64,000 bases of DNA from Rubrivirga sp. SAORIC476. GTDB lineage: Bacteria; Bacteroidota; Rhodothermia; Rhodothermales; Rubricoccaceae. Below are positions 26,437-35,957 of the stretch, one piece after another. A model generated the notes under the pieces. That model was given only the letters and a program-made list of their open reading frames with translations. It ran no database searches and was not told where the DNA came from. The translations under genes were made by a program, and so were the position numbers. The stretch's first letter is position 1. Each line of letters begins with the position of its first letter. The stretch covers positions 208,536 through 272,535 of the forward strand of contig NZ_MVOI01000003.1 of the NCBI RefSeq assembly GCF_002283555.1, read 5' to 3'.

Positions 26437-27702
26437 CTACTGCGCCTCGGAGATGAACTCGCTCAGGCAGCGCTCGCTGTACGAGGCGTAGGTCGACTCC
26501 ACGATGCGGCCGTTGATGGCCAGCTTGGGCACCGACAGGCGACCGCTCTGGCTGGTGAAGGCCTCCGTGACCGCCTCCGCCTCGGTCTGGATGGCGCTCA
26601 GGTAGCCCTGGAGCTGCGTGTCGTCCTGGAGGGTCGCCTCGAACGCTGAGCCGTCCATGCCGACCGCGTTGAGGGTCGCTACCAACTCCGGCATGGTCAT
26701 GCCCCAGGAGGTGTCCTGGCGGCGGAACATCTCGTCGAGGACCTCGAAGAACTTGTCCTGCTCGGCGGCCATCCGCAGCGCGATCACCTGCCCGACCGAC
26801 TCCTGGCGGAGCGGGTACGGGACGAAGAAGTACTGGGCCGAATCCGGGTTCTCGTCGATGAACGGCCCGACGACATCCGACAGCTCGCGGCAGTGCGGGC
26901 AGTTCGGGTCGAGGACCTCGACCACCTTGACGGGCGAGTCCGGGTTGCCGCGCCACGGTCCCTGCATGAAGGGCGTCATGTCCTCGATGGGCAGGTAGTC
27001 GGCGTCGTAGGTGCAGGCGCCGGTGACGTCCTGGATGCTGCGCTGCGGGGTCGGCGGCACGTCCCCTGTCCCGGCCACCGCGTCCCCGTTGGTGCGGGCC
27101 GCGAGGCCGAACGTGGAGGCGAGGAGGACGACGAAGCCACCCAGGACGACCGCGTAAGGACGGAGGGCGGCGAGGCCAGTCGCCTCGGAGGCCACACGGC
27201 GGCGAGGCGTCGGGGCGGGAGCCTGGGACAGGCGGCGGTGCTCGATCACGTGGAGGATGAAGAGGGTGGTGACGAGGGCGGCGGAGGTCATGCAGAGCAC
27301 GCAGAACGCGCCGATGACGGCCGCCTGGAGGTACACGAGGTAGGCGGTGTAGAGGATGCCGACGGACACGACGCCCGCACTCGCGAGCCGGAGCCGGTCG
27401 TCGCGGAGAGCCGCGTAGGCGAGCCGAAGCCCCGCCACGATGACGTAGAACAGAAGCCCCAGGGCGATGTTGGAGATGAGGCCGAGGAAGTCGGCGTACT
27501 CGCCCTCGGTCACCGTCGCGCAGCCCGACCCTTCGCCGGTGACGGCCGCGCCAGCCGAGAAGTCGACCTCGCCGAGGCCCGTGCACCCGGCGGCGAATCC
27601 GTTGGCCTTCTGGAGCGCGAGGTGCGTCACCACGACGATGCCGAGGAGGGCCACGCCGACGATGATGCGGCGGAGGAGCGAGGTCTGAGCGGGGAGGGCC
27701 AT
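26437..27702 (-). CDS. vitamin K epoxide reductase-DsbA-like thioredoxin fusion
   Basis: A 421-residue membrane oxidoreductase that makes periplasmic disulfides and reoxidises itself through quinone. The VKOR half has four or five TM helices with the loop cysteines Cys40 and Cys61 and the active-site pair Cys134-VL-Cys137 (FCVLC). After a linker near 155-255, a thioredoxin-fold domain carries Cys268-PH-Cys271 (DPNCPHC), the DsbA-type motif. The fusion thus replaces separate DsbA and DsbB. The start is ATG 27702. It is divergent from blaI, with a BlaI-type palindrome at 27836-27853 in the shared 209-base gap. Confidence 0.9.
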   Translation of the reverse strand: MALPAQTSLLRRIIVGVALLGIVVVTHLALQKANGFAAGCTGLGEVDFSAGAAVTGEGSGCATVTEGEYADFLGLISNIALGLLFYVIVAGLRLAYAALRDDRLRLASAGVVSVGILYTAYLVYLQAAVIGAFCVLCMTSAALVTTLFILHVIEHRRLSQAPAPTPRRRVASEATGLAALRPYAVVLGGFVVLLASTFGLAARTNGDAVAGTGDVPPTPQRSIQDVTGACTYDADYLPIEDMTPFMQGPWRGNPDSPVKVVEVLDPNCPHCRELSDVVGPFIDENPDSAQYFFVPYPLRQESVGQVIALRMAAEQDKFFEVLDEMFRRQDTSWGMTMPELVATLNAVGMDGSAFEATLQDDTQLQGYLSAIQTEAEAVTEAFTSQSGRLSVPKLAINGRIVESTYASYSERCLSEFISEAQ

Positions 27703-27835
27703 GGGGGTCCGTTGAGTGTCCGTTCGATGCGAGCGCAACAAGGCGGCGCGGGAGGCCGAAAAGGTACGGAGCGCGAGGGGCAGCGAACAACGCGCACCGC
27801 CGCCCCCGCAACGCAGATGGGACAGGCCTCGTGCC

Positions 27836-27853
27836 CTGCTAAAAAAACAACAC
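27836..27853. promoter_or_regulatory. upstream BlaI-type operator O1
   Basis: CTGCTAAAAAAACAACAC. It matches the reverse complement of the 18-mer at 31214-31231 at 16 of 18 positions. It lies just upstream of the -35 of the blaI promoter and between the divergent VKOR-DsbA gene and blaI. Confidence 0.7.
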
Positions 27854-27859
27854 TCGCCC

Positions 27860-27888
27860 TTGACTCCTCCCGCCTGAGAGCCTACACT
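27860..27888 (+). promoter_or_regulatory. sigma-70-like promoter of the blaI operon
   Basis: TTGACT (27860-27865) and TACACT (27883-27888) with 17-base spacing, nearly canonical. A Bacteroidota-type element TAACTTTT (27893-27900) lies just downstream, so the exact initiation mode is ambiguous. Operators O1 and O2 flank the promoter. Confidence 0.6.
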
Positions 27889-27906
27889 CAGTTAACTTTT
27901 TAGCAC
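27889..27906. promoter_or_regulatory. BlaI-type operator half-site O2
   Basis: The right half TTTTTAGCAC is identical to the operator at 31214-31231 (12 of 18 positions overall). It covers the expected transcription start and ends five bases before the blaI ATG, so binding would block initiation. Confidence 0.5.
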
Positions 27907-27911
27907 ACCCC

Positions 27912-28292
27912 ATGCCTGTCCCCTCTCTCAGCCGTCGCGAGCGCCAGGTGCTCGATGTCCTGCACCGTCTCGGCCGCGCCTCCGCCGCCGATGTCCGCGA
28001 TGCCCTCGCGGACCCGCCGAGCGACTCGGCCGTCCGCACTCACCTCCGGATTCTCGAGGAGAAAGGGCACATCCGTCACGAGCAGGACGGGCCACGCTAC
28101 ATCTACCTGCCCGTACAGCCGCGCGAGGAAGCCGGGCTCTCGGCGCTGCGCCACCTGACGAAAACGTTCTTCGGCGACGCGCCCACCCGAGCCGTCGCCG
28201 CCCTCCTCGACGACGCGTCCGCCGACCTGTCCGACGCGGACCTGGACCGCCTCGACGACCTCATCCAACGCGCTCGCGCCCAGGGCCGATGA
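27912..28292 (+). CDS. blaI: BlaI/MecI/CopY-family repressor
   Basis: A 126-residue winged-helix repressor, presumably dimeric. The N-terminal domain shows SRRERQVLDVLHRLGRASAA and the recognition helix region SDSAVRTHLRILEEKGHI, with the wing HEQDGPRYIYLPV. The C-terminal dimerisation helix is short. In the family, the linker is cleaved by the partner membrane protease on signal, releasing the operator. Here the M56 protease gene overlaps the stop codon (ATGA). Palindromic sites at 27836 and 27889 indicate autorepression. Confidence 0.92.
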   Translation: MPVPSLSRRERQVLDVLHRLGRASAADVRDALADPPSDSAVRTHLRILEEKGHIRHEQDGPRYIYLPVQPREEAGLSALRHLTKTFFGDAPTRAVAALLDDASADLSDADLDRLDDLIQRARAQGR

Positions 28293-30325
28293 CTCTCCTC
28301 CTCGCCATCGCGCTCAAGGGCGCGCTCGTCCTGCTGCTCGCCGCCCTCGTGGTGCGCCTCCTGCGCCACGCCCCGGCCTCCGCCCGGCACGGAGTCTGGG
28401 CAGCCGCCTTCGCCGCCCTGCTGCTGCTGCCGCTGCTCGAAGGCGTCGGCCCGACGTGGGCCGTGGGCCTGCTCCCCCACTCCGCGACGCTGACGGCGTC
28501 TGCAGTGGCGCCGGTCCCACCCATTCCTCCCACGCCGCCGCTGCCCCCCGTCCCGCCAGCGCCCCCTGCTCCGCCGGACGCTCACCTCAGTGCGGACGGG
28601 GCCCCGGCCACGCTCGCCGAGTATGAGGCTGAGATCGAGCGCCACGCTGCGGAAGCCGCTGCTCTCGCCGAAGCGCATGCATGGGAGGTGGAAGCCGAGA
28701 TGGCAGGTCTCGAAGCTGAGATGGCGGGCTTCGAGGCTGAGATGGAAGGCTTTGAGGCCGAGATGGCCAGCTTTGGAGACTCGTGGGCCGTGTCCGCGGC
28801 TCCACAGGCCAACGGATGGTTGCGATGGGACCTCTCCCCCGTCGGCCGCTGGCTGGTCGGGCTGTGGGCTCTGGGCGCCTTCGTGGTGGGGCTCGGCTGG
28901 CTGGGCGCGGCGCTCGCCGCCCGACGCATCGTCGCGACCGCCCGCCTCGAGACTGATGACGACTGGGCGGTGCTCGCCGAGCGCGCTCGTCGCCTGAGCG
29001 GCATCGAGGGGCCTGTGCGGCTCCTCCGCACCGACGCTCTGGACGTGCCCATCGCCTGGGGCTATGGGCGTCCTGCCGTCGTCCTGCCCACCTCGGCGGA
29101 CGCCTGGGACGACGGCCGCCGCGAGGCGGTGCTCCTCCACGAGATGGCCCACCTCCGCCGCCGCGACGCCTGGACGCAGGCCATCGCCCAGGTGGCCGTC
29201 GCCGTCCACTGGATGAACCCGCTCGCGTGGTGGGGCTATCGCCGGTTCCTGGATGCGCGCGAGCACGCCTGCGACGATGCCGTGATCCAGGGCGGCGCCC
29301 GTCCGTCCGACTACGCCGCTCATCTCGTCGGCGTGGCGCGGTCGCTCCGCCGCGACCCCTACGCGCTGGCCGCCGTCGCGCCGATGGCACGGTGCGCGCC
29401 CATCGAAGACCGCATCGTCTCCATCCTCGATGCCGGGCGCCGCCGGGGCCGCCTCGGCCGCGTCGCCCACACGGCCACGGTGGTCCTGGCCGCAGGCGTC
29501 CTCCTGCCCCTGGCCGCCCTCCAGCCCGTCGCCCGGACACAGTCGGTCGAGCCCGCCCCCGTCGCCACCCCCACCGTCACCGTGACTGTCGACGCGACCT
29601 CCGGGTGGACGCCGCAGGTCGAGCCGGTCCCCGTCGTCGCCGACACCGACTCGGTCTCGGTCGTCCGCCTGGAGGACGAGTTCGACCAGGCCCAGGACGA
29701 CCTCGCGCGTGCCGGGCAGGACGTCCGGCGCCTGATCGTCGACCTCGATCGCGAAGGCGACGAGGTCGCCCGAATCCGCGCGGACGCGCTCCGGGCAGCC
29801 GAGACGGCCCTCTCCCAGATCGACCTCGGCGCGCTGCGTGTCGAGGCCGAGCGGGCTGCGATGTCGTTCAGGGCCCCGGACGAGGCCCGGCTGCTGGAGA
29901 TCCAACATGAGGCCCTCCGTCAAGCGGAGGCTGCGCTGGAGCGCATGGACTGGCAAGACGACATCCAGCGTGACGCCGAGGAGGCCGTCCGGGAGGCGCT
30001 GGAGGAGCTCCGCGAGGAGATCGAGGACCTCGAAGAGGAGGCGCGAGAGGCAGCCGACGACGCCGCCTCGGAGCGCTCCTGGCGCATGCGCGTCGATGAC
30101 CGACGCAGCACAAGGAAGGCGTCCGCCGACACGGCGCGCCTCCGCTCGACCCGCGCCGCGCAGACGGCCCGAGCCACCCCCGTTCCGCCCCAGACCCCAC
30201 GGGCGGCGCCCCGGCCGTCCGCCGCCGCCCGCCCCCGCGCGCCGCGCCCGGACACCGCCGCCTTCGACTGGGGCGCGGTCGAACGCGCCCGCGCCGCCGC
30301 GACCCGGTCCACGCCTTCCTGGTAA
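28289..30325 (+). CDS. M56-family (BlaR1-like) membrane metallopeptidase, no penicillin sensor
   Basis: A 678-residue membrane protease. The gluzincin HExxH motif is His284-EMA-His288 in LLHEMAHLRRRDAW, flanked by TM helices. LEAREHACDD-type sequence (DAREHACDDAV) supplies the third ligand region. N-terminal helices are followed by a Pro-rich stretch (about 73-98) and four heptad repeats (136-163). Canonical BlaR1 ends in a penicillin-binding domain. Here, after a TM near 395-415, the C terminus is a charged coiled-coil of more than 200 residues with no S-x-x-K motif. It therefore senses something other than, or in addition to, beta-lactams. It is coupled to blaI by ATGA. Confidence 0.9.
   Translation: MTLLLAIALKGALVLLLAALVVRLLRHAPASARHGVWAAAFAALLLLPLLEGVGPTWAVGLLPHSATLTASAVAPVPPIPPTPPLPPVPPAPPAPPDAHLSADGAPATLAEYEAEIERHAAEAAALAEAHAWEVEAEMAGLEAEMAGFEAEMEGFEAEMASFGDSWAVSAAPQANGWLRWDLSPVGRWLVGLWALGAFVVGLGWLGAALAARRIVATARLETDDDWAVLAERARRLSGIEGPVRLLRTDALDVPIAWGYGRPAVVLPTSADAWDDGRREAVLLHEMAHLRRRDAWTQAIAQVAVAVHWMNPLAWWGYRRFLDAREHACDDAVIQGGARPSDYAAHLVGVARSLRRDPYALAAVAPMARCAPIEDRIVSILDAGRRRGRLGRVAHTATVVLAAGVLLPLAALQPVARTQSVEPAPVATPTVTVTVDATSGWTPQVEPVPVVADTDSVSVVRLEDEFDQAQDDLARAGQDVRRLIVDLDREGDEVARIRADALRAAETALSQIDLGALRVEAERAAMSFRAPDEARLLEIQHEALRQAEAALERMDWQDDIQRDAEEAVREALEELREEIEDLEEEAREAADDAASERSWRMRVDDRRSTRKASADTARLRSTRAAQTARATPVPPQTPRAAPRPSAAARPRAPRPDTAAFDWGAVERARAAATRSTPSW
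28694..28777 (+). repeat. four 21-bp tandem repeats encoding heptads
   Basis: Four consecutive in-frame units encode AEMAGLE, AEMAGFE, AEMEGFE and AEMASFG (residues 136-163 of the M56 protein). The heptad pattern predicts a coiled-coil between TM segments, and repeat number could vary between strains. Confidence 0.9.
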
Positions 30326-30330
30326 CCCCC

Positions 30331-31143
30331 ATGCGTCTCCCCCTCCTCGCGACCGCCCTCCTGCTGCTCCCAGCGACGGCGTGCGCCCAGTCTCATCCGA
30401 GCCGCACCCTCGCGGACGATGCGTGGTGCGAGGACGCCGAGGGTCGAGGAGACCGTGTGGTGGCGTGCGAAGTCCGCGAGACCGTGCTCCGAACGGACGC
30501 GCTGGACGTGACCGTGATGAATGGAGCCCTCACCGTCACCGAGTGGGACCGGCCGGACGTGCTGGTCCGCGCCCGCGTGGTCGCCACCGCCGACGACGAG
30601 GCCGTCGCTTGGAGGCGGGTCCGAGAAACGACCGTGTCCACGACGGAGGGCCTCATCCGCGCAGAGGCGCCCCGCCACCGGGACGGCAGCGCATCGGTCA
30701 GCTTCGAGATCTTCGCTCCGAAAGCGACCGACCTGACCGCCGCAGCCCTCAACGGCCCGGTCCATGTAGAAGGCCTCGACGGCACCATCCGCGCGACTGC
30801 GACCAACGGTCCGGTCTGCCTCGTCAAGCTCTCGGGCGACGTGGAGGTCAACGCGACCAACGGCCCCGTCTCGATCGACCTCCGAGGCGACGCCTGGACC
30901 GGGTCCGGCCTGGCGGTCCACGCCACGAACGGGCCGATCACGATGGACCTGCCTGCGCGCTACTCCGCCCGCCTGATGGCGGAGACCGCTCAGGGTCCGA
31001 TCGTCGCGCCAGGCCTGCACACCCTGCGTGGCCGTGGCGGACGTGGCGACCGCCTGGACGCGACCCTCGGCGCGGGCGGCGGGCTGCTCACGCTCGACGC
31101 CCACAACGGGCCGGTCCGCATCCGGACTTCCGAGGGGAGCTGA
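30331..31143 (+). CDS. DUF4097-type secreted protein
   Basis: A 270-residue exported protein with a signal peptide ending near residue 20 (TACAQS). The mature part is a repetitive beta-helix-like fold: ALNGPVHVEG, ATNGPVCLVK, ATNGPVSIDL, ATNGPITMDL and AHNGPVRIRT occur at regular intervals, the signature of DUF4097 (putative adhesin) proteins. It follows the M56 gene by five bases, so blaI, M56 and this gene are one operon. The family often sits with such regulators in Bacteroidota, but its role is not known. Confidence 0.82.
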   Translation: MRLPLLATALLLLPATACAQSHPSRTLADDAWCEDAEGRGDRVVACEVRETVLRTDALDVTVMNGALTVTEWDRPDVLVRARVVATADDEAVAWRRVRETTVSTTEGLIRAEAPRHRDGSASVSFEIFAPKATDLTAAALNGPVHVEGLDGTIRATATNGPVCLVKLSGDVEVNATNGPVSIDLRGDAWTGSGLAVHATNGPITMDLPARYSARLMAETAQGPIVAPGLHTLRGRGGRGDRLDATLGAGGGLLTLDAHNGPVRIRTSEGS

Positions 31144-31152
31144 GACAAATCA

Positions 31153-31170
31153 GGGCACACCGTCGTGCCC
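31153..31170 (+). terminator. hairpin after DUF4097 gene
   Basis: GGGCAC-ACCGTC-GTGCCC, a perfect 6-bp stem nine bases after the stop, without a T tract. It may weakly terminate the blaI operon. Confidence 0.4.
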
Positions 31171-31213
31171 AACCCGAAGGTTAACAGCGTTCTGAGACAC
31201 CCAGACGCAGGAG

Positions 31214-31231
31214 GTGCTGTTTTTTTAGCAC
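31214..31231. promoter_or_regulatory. BlaI-type operator O3 before the DUF5916 gene
   Basis: GTGCTGTTTTTTTAGCAC, a perfect inverted repeat GTGCT-N8-AGCAC. It nearly equals O1 in reverse orientation and lies 55 bases before the next gene, with a TAACTAT -10-like element at 31238. This puts the DUF5916 gene under the same repressor. Confidence 0.7.
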
Positions 31232-31286
31232 AGCGAGTAACTATCCGCCGCCTCCCCCGTCTTGGGACTGCACGCCCCACACACTC

Positions 31287-34007
31287 ATGCGCCTCGCTCT
31301 CCTCGCTCTCGCCGTCACCCTCGCCCTTCCGGCGGCGTCTCAGACCTCTCTTCCTCCGACCGCACCGGTCACCATCGACGGCCCGCTGAGCCTCGCCGCA
31401 CACAGCCTCTCGGACACCGCCATCAACCTCGATGGCCGCCTGGACGACGCGGCCTGGGCCGATGCCGAGGTCGCGACGGGCTTCGTCCAGTTCCGCCCCA
31501 CCCCGGGCGACGCCGCCTCCGAGCGCACCGAGGCGCGCGTCCTCTACGACGCGGACGCGATCTACGTCGGCATGCGGCTCCATGACTCCGAGGCCGAGGC
31601 CATCGGCGCTCCGCTCGGCCGCCGCGACGCCAACCTGTCCGGCGACTGGGCCTTCGTCGCCGTCGACTCCTACCGCGACGGGCGGACGGGCTTCATCTTC
31701 GCCCTCAACCCGGCCGGCGTGCAGCGCGACATGCTGATCTACGACAACGTCAACGAGGACGACTCGTGGGATGCCGTCTGGGACGGCGCCGCCAGCCGCG
31801 ACGCCGACGGGTGGACGGCCGAGTTCCGGATCCCCCTCAGCCAGCTCCGCTACGCCGCCGACCGCGAGACCCAGGAGTGGGGCTTGCAGTTCGGCCGGAC
31901 CCACTTCCGAACCGGCGAGGAGTCCTTCTGGAACCCGATGAGCCCGGACGAGGACGGCATGGTGTCGCAGTTCGGGACCCTCCGCGACCTCCGCGGCCTC
32001 CGCCCGCCGCGCCAGTTGGAGATCATGCCCTACGTCGCCTCGGCGCTGACACGGGCCCCCGGCGACGCGGCCGACCCGTTCTACTCCTCGAACGACCTGG
32101 AGCCGCGCGTCGGCCTGGATGTCAAGTACGGACTCACGAGCGATCTCACGCTCACCGCCACCGTCAACCCGGACTTCGGGCAGGTCGAGGCGGACCCGGC
32201 GCGCGTCAACCTGGGTGGCTTCGAGCTGTCGTTCGAAGAACGGCGCCCGTTCTTCGTCGAGGGCACCGACGTGTTCAACATGCAGCCGCGGCGCTTCTTC
32301 GGCATGAACCGCCCCGGGCTGCTCTACACGCGCCGCATCGGGCGGAGCCCGCAGCGCGGCAACTTCGTCTCCCAGGAGGCGACCGATGCGGCCGGCGACG
32401 CGGGGACGATCTACACAGACGCGCCCCAGCAGAGCACCATCCTGGGCGCCGCAAAGCTGTCGGGCCGCGTCGGCCGGTTCTCGGTGGGCGTGCTGAACGC
32501 CGTCACCGCGCCGGAGTACGGCCAGTTCCGCGCCTACGACCCCACCGGCTCGCTCGTCGCCGATGACCGCGCGCTCGTCGAGCCCGCCACCAACTTCGCC
32601 GCCGCCCGCGCCCGCGGCACCTACGGCCGGACGACGCTCGGCGTGCTCGGCACGTCGGTCCTCCGTAGCACCGCCGATGCCGCCATTGCCGAGGCCCTCC
32701 CCGGCCAGGCCGCCGTCCTCGGCGTCGACGTGGAGCACCAGCTGTCCGACGACTGGATCCTGAACGCGCAGCTCGCGGGCAGCCACGTCAGCGGCAGCGC
32801 CGCCTCCATCGACCGCGTCCAGCGCGCCTTCCCGCGCCTCTTCCAGCGGCCCGACGCCGACCACCTCGACTACGACCCCACGCGGACCTCGATCTCGGGC
32901 CTGACCGGCGAGGCCAACCTGCTCAAGTCGGGCGGCGAGCACTGGGTCGGCTCGGTCCATGCCGAGTTCACCTCCCCCGGCTTCGACGCCAACGCGCTCG
33001 GTTTCCAGAGCCGGGCCGACGAGCTCGGCATCGGCGCCGTGGTGGTGTACCAGCAGAACCAGGCCCAGGGGCCGTTCCAGAGCTGGAGCGCGAACTCCTT
33101 CGCCGGGCGGCGCGGCAACTTCGACGGCGACCAGACGGCGCTGTTCGTCGGCGGCAACGCCAACGGCCGGTTCAAGAACTTCTGGGGGGTCGGGGTGAAC
33201 GGCGAGCGCTACTTCGCCAGCATGAGCGACCGCCTGACGCGCGGCGGCCCGCTCGCGTCCACGCCCGGCGGCTTCGGCCTCAACCTGAACGCCTGGAGCG
33301 ACGACCGCAAGCCGATCTCCGGCTACGCGTGGACGGGCTACAACCGGGACGACCTCGGGAGCACGTTCAACGGCTTCGAGGCCGGGATCGAGGCCCGTCC
33401 CAGCTCGTCGGTGACGGTCCGCGTCGGCCCCGAGCTGTACCTCTCCTCCGACCCGCAGCAGTACGTCACGAGCGACGACGCGCCCGCGCTGGACGCCACC
33501 TTCGGCCGCCGCTACGTCTTCGGCCGCATCGACCAGACGACGGTGTCGCTGGAGACGCGCGTCGACTGGACGTTCACGTCGCGTCTCTCGCTCCAGGTCT
33601 ACGCCCGGCCCTTCGTTTCGCGAGGCCGCTACGACGCCTTCCGCCAGATGACGGCGCCCGGCCAGCTCGACTTCCCGCGCTTCGGCACCGACATCGGATC
33701 CATCGAGGAGGTCTACGCCGAGGGCGCCACGCCCGGCGTCGACGCGCCCGAGTCGTACGTCGTGACCGGCCCCGACGGCGGGACGACTGAGTTCGGCAAC
33801 CCCGACTTCACCGTCCGCGCCCTCCAGGGAAATGCGGTCCTGCGGTGGGAGTACCGGCCCGGCTCGGCGCTCTTCCTGGTCTGGCAGCAGCAGCGGAACG
33901 GCTTCTCGAGCGACCGCGGCTTCAACCTGAACCGCCAGGTGTCGGATCTCTTCCGCGACCAGTCCACGAACGTCTTCCTCCTCAAGCTGAGCTACTGGCT
34001 CGGCTGA
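31287..34007 (+). CDS. DUF5916 outer-membrane protein with CBM9-like N-terminal domain
   Basis: A 906-residue envelope protein. The signal peptide ends near residue 19 (LPAASQ). Residues about 40-240 form a family-9 carbohydrate-binding-like domain (NLDGRLDDAAWADAEVATGF, VLYDADAIYVGMRLHDSE, FRIPLSQLRYA). The remaining 650 residues alternate strands and turns of an outer-membrane beta-barrel (DUF5916), with EERRPFFVEGTDVFNMQPR as the family core and an aromatic C terminus (LLKLSYWLG). The family has no fixed function, and the barrel end suits surface binding or uptake. The palindrome at 31214 implies BlaI control. Confidence 0.88.
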   Translation: MRLALLALAVTLALPAASQTSLPPTAPVTIDGPLSLAAHSLSDTAINLDGRLDDAAWADAEVATGFVQFRPTPGDAASERTEARVLYDADAIYVGMRLHDSEAEAIGAPLGRRDANLSGDWAFVAVDSYRDGRTGFIFALNPAGVQRDMLIYDNVNEDDSWDAVWDGAASRDADGWTAEFRIPLSQLRYAADRETQEWGLQFGRTHFRTGEESFWNPMSPDEDGMVSQFGTLRDLRGLRPPRQLEIMPYVASALTRAPGDAADPFYSSNDLEPRVGLDVKYGLTSDLTLTATVNPDFGQVEADPARVNLGGFELSFEERRPFFVEGTDVFNMQPRRFFGMNRPGLLYTRRIGRSPQRGNFVSQEATDAAGDAGTIYTDAPQQSTILGAAKLSGRVGRFSVGVLNAVTAPEYGQFRAYDPTGSLVADDRALVEPATNFAAARARGTYGRTTLGVLGTSVLRSTADAAIAEALPGQAAVLGVDVEHQLSDDWILNAQLAGSHVSGSAASIDRVQRAFPRLFQRPDADHLDYDPTRTSISGLTGEANLLKSGGEHWVGSVHAEFTSPGFDANALGFQSRADELGIGAVVVYQQNQAQGPFQSWSANSFAGRRGNFDGDQTALFVGGNANGRFKNFWGVGVNGERYFASMSDRLTRGGPLASTPGGFGLNLNAWSDDRKPISGYAWTGYNRDDLGSTFNGFEAGIEARPSSSVTVRVGPELYLSSDPQQYVTSDDAPALDATFGRRYVFGRIDQTTVSLETRVDWTFTSRLSLQVYARPFVSRGRYDAFRQMTAPGQLDFPRFGTDIGSIEEVYAEGATPGVDAPESYVVTGPDGGTTEFGNPDFTVRALQGNAVLRWEYRPGSALFLVWQQQRNGFSSDRGFNLNRQVSDLFRDQSTNVFLLKLSYWLG

Positions 34008-34039
34008 TTCCCGGCCGCGCCTCGTGCGTGTCCGGCCGT

Positions 34040-34076
34040 CCGGCCCCGGCAGATTGTGTGTCTCTGCCGGGGCCGG
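34040..34076 (+). terminator. strong GC-rich hairpin after DUF5916 gene
   Basis: Arms 34040-34053 and 34063-34076 pair over 14 bases (left arm CCGGCCCCGGCAGA) around a 9-base loop. No T tract follows. It lies 33 bases after the stop. Confidence 0.65.
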
Positions 34077-34191
34077 CGTCTGTCTGGGCGATCCGGCGGC
34101 GCCCTGGGGCCGTCCCCCATCCCCGCGACCGGCCCGTGCCGGGACCGTCCGCCTCGGCGTACCATCGGAGCCGTTCCTCCCTCCTCCCCTG

Positions 34192-35394
<1,203 letters not shown>

Positions 35395-35428
35395 ATTTGA
35401 GGGCAGGCTCCTGCCCTGCCCTCTTCTC

Positions 35429-35899
35429 ATGCGCCGACTCGTCCTTCCGTTCGCGTCCGTCCTCGTCTTTCTCCCCGGTTGCCAGTCGGCCGCGTCGACG
35501 GTGGCGACGCCCCTCGTCTCGTGCGCGGATGCGCAGTTCGAGGGGTCCCGCGCCCGCCTCGCAGCCGACGTAGACGTCCCCCCGGAGCCGGTCGGGGGGG
35601 TGCGCGCCGTGCAGGAGCGCGTCCGCATCCCGCGTGAGGGTCCACGCATCGCCACGCCCGACGGACGCTTCGTGGACCTCCGCGCCGTGATCGACACCAC
35701 CGGGGCGGTGCGGTGTAGCGACGTGCTCCACGCCGAGACCGAGGCGAAGGGACTCGCGGCGCGCCGTGCCGTGCACGCGAGCCCGTTCGAGCCGGGCCGT
35801 CACGAGGGCGTCTTGACCGACGTGATCGTCGACCTCCGACTGGACGTCCGGGGCGAGGGCACACCCCGCGTCGTCCGCGGCGACCAGATCGGCCTGTAG
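35429..35899 (+). CDS. TonB C-terminal-like lipoprotein
   Basis: A 156-residue lipoprotein (lipobox VFLPGC, Cys18). The mature part resembles an isolated TonB C-terminal domain: FVDLRAVIDTTGAVRCSDVL, AARRAVHASPFEPGRH and TDVIVDLRLDVRG follow the strand-strand-helix-strand order. It lacks the TM anchor and Pro-rich spacer of TonB, so it is not a complete energy transducer. It follows the dipeptidase by 34 bases, which include a small hairpin (35401-35416). Confidence 0.68.
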   Translation: MRRLVLPFASVLVFLPGCQSAASTVATPLVSCADAQFEGSRARLAADVDVPPEPVGGVRAVQERVRIPREGPRIATPDGRFVDLRAVIDTTGAVRCSDVLHAETEAKGLAARRAVHASPFEPGRHEGVLTDVIVDLRLDVRGEGTPRVVRGDQIGL

Positions 35900-35910
35900 C
35901 GGCCGTCGCC

Positions 35911-35946
35911 CCCGCCTCGGCCTGCCCGTGGGCCGACCGAGGCGGG
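35911..35946. terminator. hairpin between convergent genes
   Basis: Arms CCCGCCTCGG (35911-35920) and CCGAGGCGGG (35937-35946) with an inner GCCC/GGGC stem. It lies 11 bases from each flanking stop and uses the same arms as 18323-18344. Confidence 0.6.
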
Positions 35947-35957
35947 AGCACCCGTGG

